From contig JANWYD010000008.1 of the NCBI GenBank assembly GCA_025057155.1, positions 1 through 64,000 on the forward strand: DNA of 64,000 nucleotides. The letters run 5' to 3'. Positions 60,454-64,000 of the stretch are shown piece after piece. Source of the stretch: Chloroflexaceae bacterium. Its GTDB lineage: Bacteria > Chloroflexota > Chloroflexia > Chloroflexales > Chloroflexaceae. The first letter of the stretch is position 1, and each line of letters starts with the position of its first letter. The position numbers and the translations under genes were made by a program. The notes below the pieces were generated by a model that saw nothing but the letters and a program-made list of their open reading frames with translations, did no database searches and had not been told where the DNA came from.

Positions 60454-60462
60454 TGGTATAAT
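60454..60462 (+). promoter_or_regulatory. Extended -10 promoter of the SRP RNA
   Basis: TGGTATAAT (60454-60462), the same TGn-TATAAT form as for lysS, about 6 bp before the RNA start. Confidence 0.65.
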
Positions 60463-60467
60463 CACCG

Positions 60468-60562
60468 TTGGCACCGAAGAACGGCAGATACTTGCTGAAC
60501 CCCGCCAGGGCCGAAAGGCAGCAACGGTAGGCGAGTTCCTCTGGGTGTTCTGAGGTGCCCCT
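60468..60562 (+). ncRNA. ffs: Signal recognition particle RNA, small bacterial type
   Basis: About 95 nt. The terminal stem GGCACC pairs with GGTGCC. The conserved apical part is clear: CTGAACCCCGCCAGGGCCG, then AAAGGCAGCAACGGTAGGCG, matching the SRP domain IV asymmetric loop and GNRA-type tip. CCCCTTTAT follows as a termination signal. The RNA joins Ffh to target nascent membrane proteins. Confidence 0.9.
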
Positions 60563-60570
60563 TTATGCTA

Positions 60571-60718
60571 TTTGGGATTTTGGATTTCGGATTTTGGATT
60601 GCTGCATCTGGTGCGTCAACAAAGCCATGGCCGGAGCCAGGGTTCCCGAGAAGGTGCAAACCCCTAATCTCCCAATCCCTCCCGCCAAAATCCCAAATCC
60701 CCAATCCCAAATCCCACT
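60571..60718. repeat. Inverted pair of heptad repeats
   Basis: Left arm GGGATTTTGGATTTCGG-type units (60571-60602), right arm CCAAAATCCCAAATCCCC-type units (60668-60718), about 65 bp apart, between the SRP RNA and the cdd stop. Confidence 0.75.
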
Positions 60719-61100
60719 ATCCTTTCCCCGGCAGCAGTTCCTCCGGCGTGGCGAGGCGCTGCTTGCCATCAATGCTCAGCAGCACCACCGTGCACCCCGG
60801 AGCCAGTTCGAGCATCACCTGCCGGCAGAAGCCGCACGGGCTGGCCACGGTCGGCGTGGGAGTTACGACGGCAATGGCCCTGATCTCGCGCTCGCCGGCG
60901 GCGAAGGCGCTCAGCATGGCCACCCGCTCGGCGCACACGGTGGCCTGCAGGGCGCGGTTCTCAACGTTGCCGCCCCGAAAGATCGCCCCCGAGGCCGTAA
61001 GCACCGCCGCGCCCACCCGGAACTGCGAGTAGGGCGCATAAGCCAGATCACGCGCCGCGAAGGCTGCGGCGACCAGGGCCGTGTAGTCAGGTTGCTCCAT
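60717..61100 (-). CDS. cdd: Cytidine deaminase
   Basis: 127 residues, the tetrameric class. The zinc site is TVCAERVA (Cys and the proton-shuttle Glu) and SPCGFCRQVM (two Cys). AYAPYSQFRVGAAVL and GGNVENRAL are family signatures. It converts cytidine and deoxycytidine to uridine forms in pyrimidine salvage. ATG 61100 overlaps the end of the CNNM-type gene by 14 bp, so the two are co-transcribed. Confidence 0.97.
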   Translation of the reverse strand: MEQPDYTALVAAAFAARDLAYAPYSQFRVGAAVLTASGAIFRGGNVENRALQATVCAERVAMLSAFAAGEREIRAIAVVTPTPTVASPCGFCRQVMLELAPGCTVVLLSIDGKQRLATPEELLPGKG

Positions 61101-62397
61101 GGGCCTTCCCCGTGGCCAGCACGCCATTGGTGGTCGGATCAGGCGCGGGCCTGCGCCGTTGAATGCGCAGTTTATGCGCCCGCATACCCTTGATGGACTG
61201 CACCGTCACCAGCACCTCCCCCAGGTCCACCTGATCGCCCTGGCGCGGCACGCGTCCCAGGTGTTCGTAGACCAGACCGCCGATCCGCTCGGCCGTCTCG
61301 GAGGTCAGGTGCGTATCAAGCAGGTCATTCACATCTTCGATCGGCAGGCGTGCGTCAACGATGAACTCATCATCGCTCACCGGCTGCACCGAGGGATCTT
61401 CGGTGTCATACTCGTCCTGGATCTCGCCGACGATCTGTTCGATCAGGTCCTCAATGGTGGCCAGGCCCGCCGTACCTCCGTACTCGTCCACAATAATCGC
61501 CATGTGCACCTTGCGGCGCTGCAGGTCCTCGAGCAGGGCATTAACCTTCATCGTTTCCGGCACGAAGTGCGCCGGTCGCAGCATCGAAGCGATTGGTTTG
61601 CTCCGGTCATTCTGGCGCAGCGCGGGGATCAGGTCCTTGGCGTAGAGGATGCCGATCACCCGGTCAATCGTGCCCTCGTAGACCGGGATGCGCGAATGGC
61701 CGCTGGAACTGACTACATCGAGCGCCTGTTCAAGGGTGCTGTCGCTCTCCAGGGCCACAATGTCAACCCGGGGCACCATGATCTCGCGCACGAGGGTGTT
61801 GCCGAAGGCTATGACGCCCTCGATCATCTCGCGCTCTTCCTGCTCGATCAGCCCCTGTTCTTCGCTAACGTTCATCAACAGGCGCAGTTCCTCCTCGGCC
61901 TCTATTGGCGCTGTGGGTGCGGCCTGCCCGCTCAGCCGTGTGAACACGCCGCGCACCGGGATCAGCGCCGGCCACAGGAGCGTTGCTATGATCATAACCG
62001 GCCCCGCCAGCAGGCGCGCGACGCCCTCGGGATGGCGGATGGCCCAGGCCCGCGGCAGCAGTTCGCCGAACGCCAGCACGGCGATAAGCAGTGCGGCCAG
62101 GCTGGCGACGCGCCCTGCCATTCCGTACCCGGCGCTGAGGGCGATGGTGAAGGCCGTGGCCGCGATCAATGCAACGGTCTTGAGCAGGATGATGGTGGCA
62201 GTAAAGAAGTAGGGGTCCTCGATCAGCCTGGCGATCGCGCGCTGAAAACGGTGGTTGCTCCGCGATCCTGCCAGCAGTGTGCCAGGCCGGTGGCGCCCGA
62301 GCGCGCTCAGTGCGGCGTCAATCGCCGACATACACGCCAGCGCCAGCAAACACAGCGTGATGCCGATGATCGTATAACCAGGTTCGGGTTCCTCCAA
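61087..62397 (-). CDS. CNNM/CorC-type transporter with CBS domains
   Basis: 436 residues. Four membrane helices in a CNNM (DUF21) domain to about 140, then two CBS domains (VREIMVPRVDIVALESDSTL and AHFVPETMKVNALLEDLQRR, with VDEYGGTAGLATIEDLIEQI), and a C-terminal CorC_HlyC domain (VSDDEFIVDARLPIEDVNDL). The group includes magnesium-exporting MgtE-independent CNNM/CorB proteins; the old name haemolysin is misleading. The start at 62397 is ATG. It overlaps cdd. Confidence 0.92.
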   Translation of the reverse strand: MEEPEPGYTIIGITLCLLALACMSAIDAALSALGRHRPGTLLAGSRSNHRFQRAIARLIEDPYFFTATIILLKTVALIAATAFTIALSAGYGMAGRVASLAALLIAVLAFGELLPRAWAIRHPEGVARLLAGPVMIIATLLWPALIPVRGVFTRLSGQAAPTAPIEAEEELRLLMNVSEEQGLIEQEEREMIEGVIAFGNTLVREIMVPRVDIVALESDSTLEQALDVVSSSGHSRIPVYEGTIDRVIGILYAKDLIPALRQNDRSKPIASMLRPAHFVPETMKVNALLEDLQRRKVHMAIIVDEYGGTAGLATIEDLIEQIVGEIQDEYDTEDPSVQPVSDDEFIVDARLPIEDVNDLLDTHLTSETAERIGGLVYEHLGRVPRQGDQVDLGEVLVTVQSIKGMRAHKLRIQRRRPAPDPTTNGVLATGKAHGAT

Positions 62398-62569
62398 GGA
62401 ATCACTCCTTCACTAAAGCTATCTCATGCCCTCGTAAGAAAAAGGATTTTCCTGGAAGGGACGGACCCTCCCGGTTTCTCCCCTCGCCGAGGCGCGCACC
62501 GACAGGATTGCATTTCCAGGTAGGCCGCAGCCTGCCCAGGCCCTCCCATGCAGCAGGGGCGTGAGGTAG

Positions 62570-63508
62570 CTATGAGAACAGGGCGCTCAGGGAAAGATCT
62601 TTGTGAATGCGCATGATCGCCTCTGCAAAGAGCGGCGCCACGCTGATGGCGCGAACGCGAGCCGCCGCCGCAGCCGCGCTCTGGGGAATGGTATTGGTGA
62701 CGATGGTCTCGATCAGGTCCGAGCGGGCAATGAGTTCTAGCGCATCAGCCGCGAAGATTCCGTGGGTGGCGCAGGCGTATACTTTTTTCGCGCCGCGCTC
62801 AACCAGGGCCTGCGTCGCCTCGATCAGCGTGCCCCCGGTGGAGATCATGTCATCCACAATAATCGCCGTCTTGCCCTCAACTTCGCCGACCATCTCGATC
62901 ACCTCGGCCGTATCCGGCTCAGGGCGTTGCTTGGCGATGATGGCCAGGGCCGCGCCGATGCGTTCGCGAAAGCGATTGGCGCGGCCCACCCCGCCCGCGT
63001 CCGGCGAGACGACCACCGGGTTCTGCAGGTTCAGGCTGCGGATATAGTCCGACAGGAGAGGAGCGGCCTGCAGGTGATCCACCGGGATGTCGAAGAAGCC
63101 TTCAATCGCTGGCGCGTGCAGGTCCATCGTCAGCACCCGGTCAGCGCCGGCGGTGCGGATGAGATTGGCCACCAGCTTGGCCGAGATCGGCTCGCGACCG
63201 GCGGTCTTCTTCTCCTGCTTGGCGTAGCCGTAGTAGGGAATCACCGCGGTCACTCGACGGGCCGAGGCCCGTCGCACTGCGTCAATCATCAGCAGCAGCT
63301 CCATCAGGTTGTGGTCAACCGGGGTGCAGGTCGGCTGGATGATAAAGACGTCGCAACCGCGCACATTGTCGTGGATCTTGATCCGCGTCTCGCCGTTCTT
63401 GAATTCACCGACCATCGCGCGGCCCAGAGTCATGCGCAGGTTTGCCGCAATCTCTCTGGCCAGGCCGGGGTTGGCATTGCCGCTGAAGATAAGCAGACGA
63501 CCGTCCAT
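62570..63508 (-). CDS. prs: Ribose-phosphate pyrophosphokinase
   Basis: 312 residues, the normal length. It makes PRPP for nucleotides, histidine and tryptophan. The start LLIFSGNANPGLAREIAANL, the ATP loop VFIIQPTCTPVDHNLMELLL, the divalent-ion/PRPP motifs (RASARRVTAVIPYYGYAKQE, TMDLHAPAIEGFFDIPVDHL) and the PRPP-binding loop AIIVDDMISTGGT are all intact. ATG 63508 is preferred over 63547. Single gene on the minus strand. Confidence 0.97.
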   Translation of the reverse strand: MDGRLLIFSGNANPGLAREIAANLRMTLGRAMVGEFKNGETRIKIHDNVRGCDVFIIQPTCTPVDHNLMELLLMIDAVRRASARRVTAVIPYYGYAKQEKKTAGREPISAKLVANLIRTAGADRVLTMDLHAPAIEGFFDIPVDHLQAAPLLSDYIRSLNLQNPVVVSPDAGGVGRANRFRERIGAALAIIAKQRPEPDTAEVIEMVGEVEGKTAIIVDDMISTGGTLIEATQALVERGAKKVYACATHGIFAADALELIARSDLIETIVTNTIPQSAAAAAARVRAISVAPLFAEAIMRIHKDLSLSALFS

Positions 63509-63729
63509 ACTGCAGTTCCAGGCGACCTGTTGGCGCGTCAGCGGCATCTCATGCGATGCCTAGCGCCTGATCCGAAGTTCGCAATCGCCGGCGTTCCGGG
63601 TCCGCAGGCACTGAAAACGGCAGTGAAGCCACGCCCCACTGCCGCTCGGTTCACCAGCGGTACGGCAAACAGGCTGTTCCCCCCTGTTTCGTTGCCTGGT
63701 ACACGTTGTTGGCGCTCGTTGGTGAATTA

Positions 63730-63803
63730 TGGCTGCCGGGCCAGGACTCGAACCTGGACAGACGGATCCAAAGTCCGTAGTGCTACCATTACACAACCCG
63801 GCA
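63730..63803 (-). tRNA. tRNA-Gln (anticodon TTG)
   Basis: 74 nt on the minus strand with encoded CCA. The acceptor stem TGCCGGG pairs with CCCGGCA, the discriminator is G, the anticodon loop is CTTTGGA, and the T arm is CCAGG-TTCGAGT-CCTGG. The TTG anticodon reads CAA and CAG. Confidence 0.96.
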
Positions 63804-63844
63804 ACGCATGATGATTATACCACATCTGTCTCGCGCTTCGCGCG

Positions 63845-63853
63845 TGCTATAAT
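63845..63853 (+). promoter_or_regulatory. Extended -10 promoter
   Basis: TGCTATAAT at 63845-63853, 76 bp before the GTG start of the last gene. Same TGn-TATAAT type as at 11559 and 60454. Confidence 0.55.
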
Positions 63854-63929
63854 CTGGAGCCGGTGCGACGCTGGAAAAAGTCCGTTGAATACGGCAATGC
63901 GATAGTTGACGAGCAGGAGGAGGTCCGTC

Positions 63930-64000
63930 GTGCCGCTTCGGAACGATCTGGGGGTTGCGTTCCATACCGTGCGTGAAATTAATGTCTCGGCCATTCGTGA
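63930..64000 (+). CDS. Start of a gene cut off by the window edge
   Basis: GTG 63930 follows GGAGGAGGTCC, a strong ribosome-binding site. Only about 23 residues are inside the window (PLRNDLGVAFHTVREINVSA and on). The sequence does not allow a family assignment. Confidence 0.5.
   Translation, partial: MPLRNDLGVAFHTVREINVSAIR

Larger units (their letters stand above)
59678..60716. other. 1-kb gene-free region with candidate oriC and SRP RNA
   Basis: From left to right: terminator (59716-59764), a GACGCAAGGGCGCGAAGGCG repeat unit (59818-59837), DnaA-box cluster (60040-60290), AT-richer DNA (60270-60360), SRP RNA gene (60468-60562) and heptad runs in inverted orientation (60571-60602, 60668-60718). 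Confidence 0.75.

Overview
The window is a 64 kb piece of a GC-rich bacterial chromosome. Its character suggests a filamentous member of the Chloroflexota (Chloroflexia, Roseiflexus/Chloroflexus-like); this is an inference. It rests on the 37-bp CRISPR repeat with a CCCC-GCGA-GGGG hairpin, the large NACHT and CHAT STAND proteins, asnS, gatC and a T-box-controlled thrS, and the many dispersed intergenic repeats. No rRNA, integrase, transposase or phage genes were seen.

Left part (1-31 kb). A CRISPR array without cas genes in view (leader at the left, decayed repeats at the right) is followed by a histidine phosphatase, a rhomboid protease and a fused MFS/spermidine-synthase-like protein. Next come a histidine-pathway cluster (hisN-like phosphatase, MazG-like hydrolase, hisB), a PrsW-type protease and several small proteins. 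A truncated lrgB lies head to head with lysS, then a Doc-like toxin-antitoxin pair whose toxin has lost its catalytic motif. An SDR/acyltransferase pair, a lipoprotein sugar dehydrogenase, a duplicated-domain lipoprotein, a Uma2 endonuclease and a giant NACHT-FGE protein follow. The NACHT-FGE C-terminus looks like a diversity-generating-retroelement variable region, and its last 40 or so codons come from an inserted MITE-like repeat. An oppABC-type importer follows; its binding protein is circularly permuted. Then come fabZ and proS.

Middle part (31-50 kb). A DUF4013-like membrane protein is coupled to a CinA homologue with a degenerate second domain. A threonine T-box on the minus strand precedes a small membrane protein and thrS. 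Further on are a methyltransferase, a GH31 glycosidase, a metallophosphoesterase, an aldo-keto reductase, an M20 peptidase, asnS, gatC and a UbiA/CDP-alcohol phosphatidyltransferase pair.

Right part (50-64 kb). parB and parA overlap, and a perfect parS site lies just upstream of parA. Then come a LysM/SH3/M23 peptidase, a membrane protein with a zinc-ribbon partner, and a CHAT/NB-ARC/TPR protein interrupted by a one-base frameshift. A bifunctional-nuclease-family gene ends in a strong terminator. It is followed by about 1 kb of non-coding DNA carrying a regularly spaced DnaA-box cluster (candidate oriC) and the small SRP RNA. cdd, a CNNM/CBS transporter, prs, tRNA-Gln(TTG) and the start of one more gene close the window. 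parABS and the DnaA boxes are about 7 kb apart, so this end probably lies at the replication origin.

Intergenic space is full of repeat families: a GC-rich MITE-like element with AGTAGTCTGTGAAC-type terminal inverted repeats, (GGATTTT)n heptads, (GTGGAGGT)n octamers and GTAGAGACGGCCCGGCG units.
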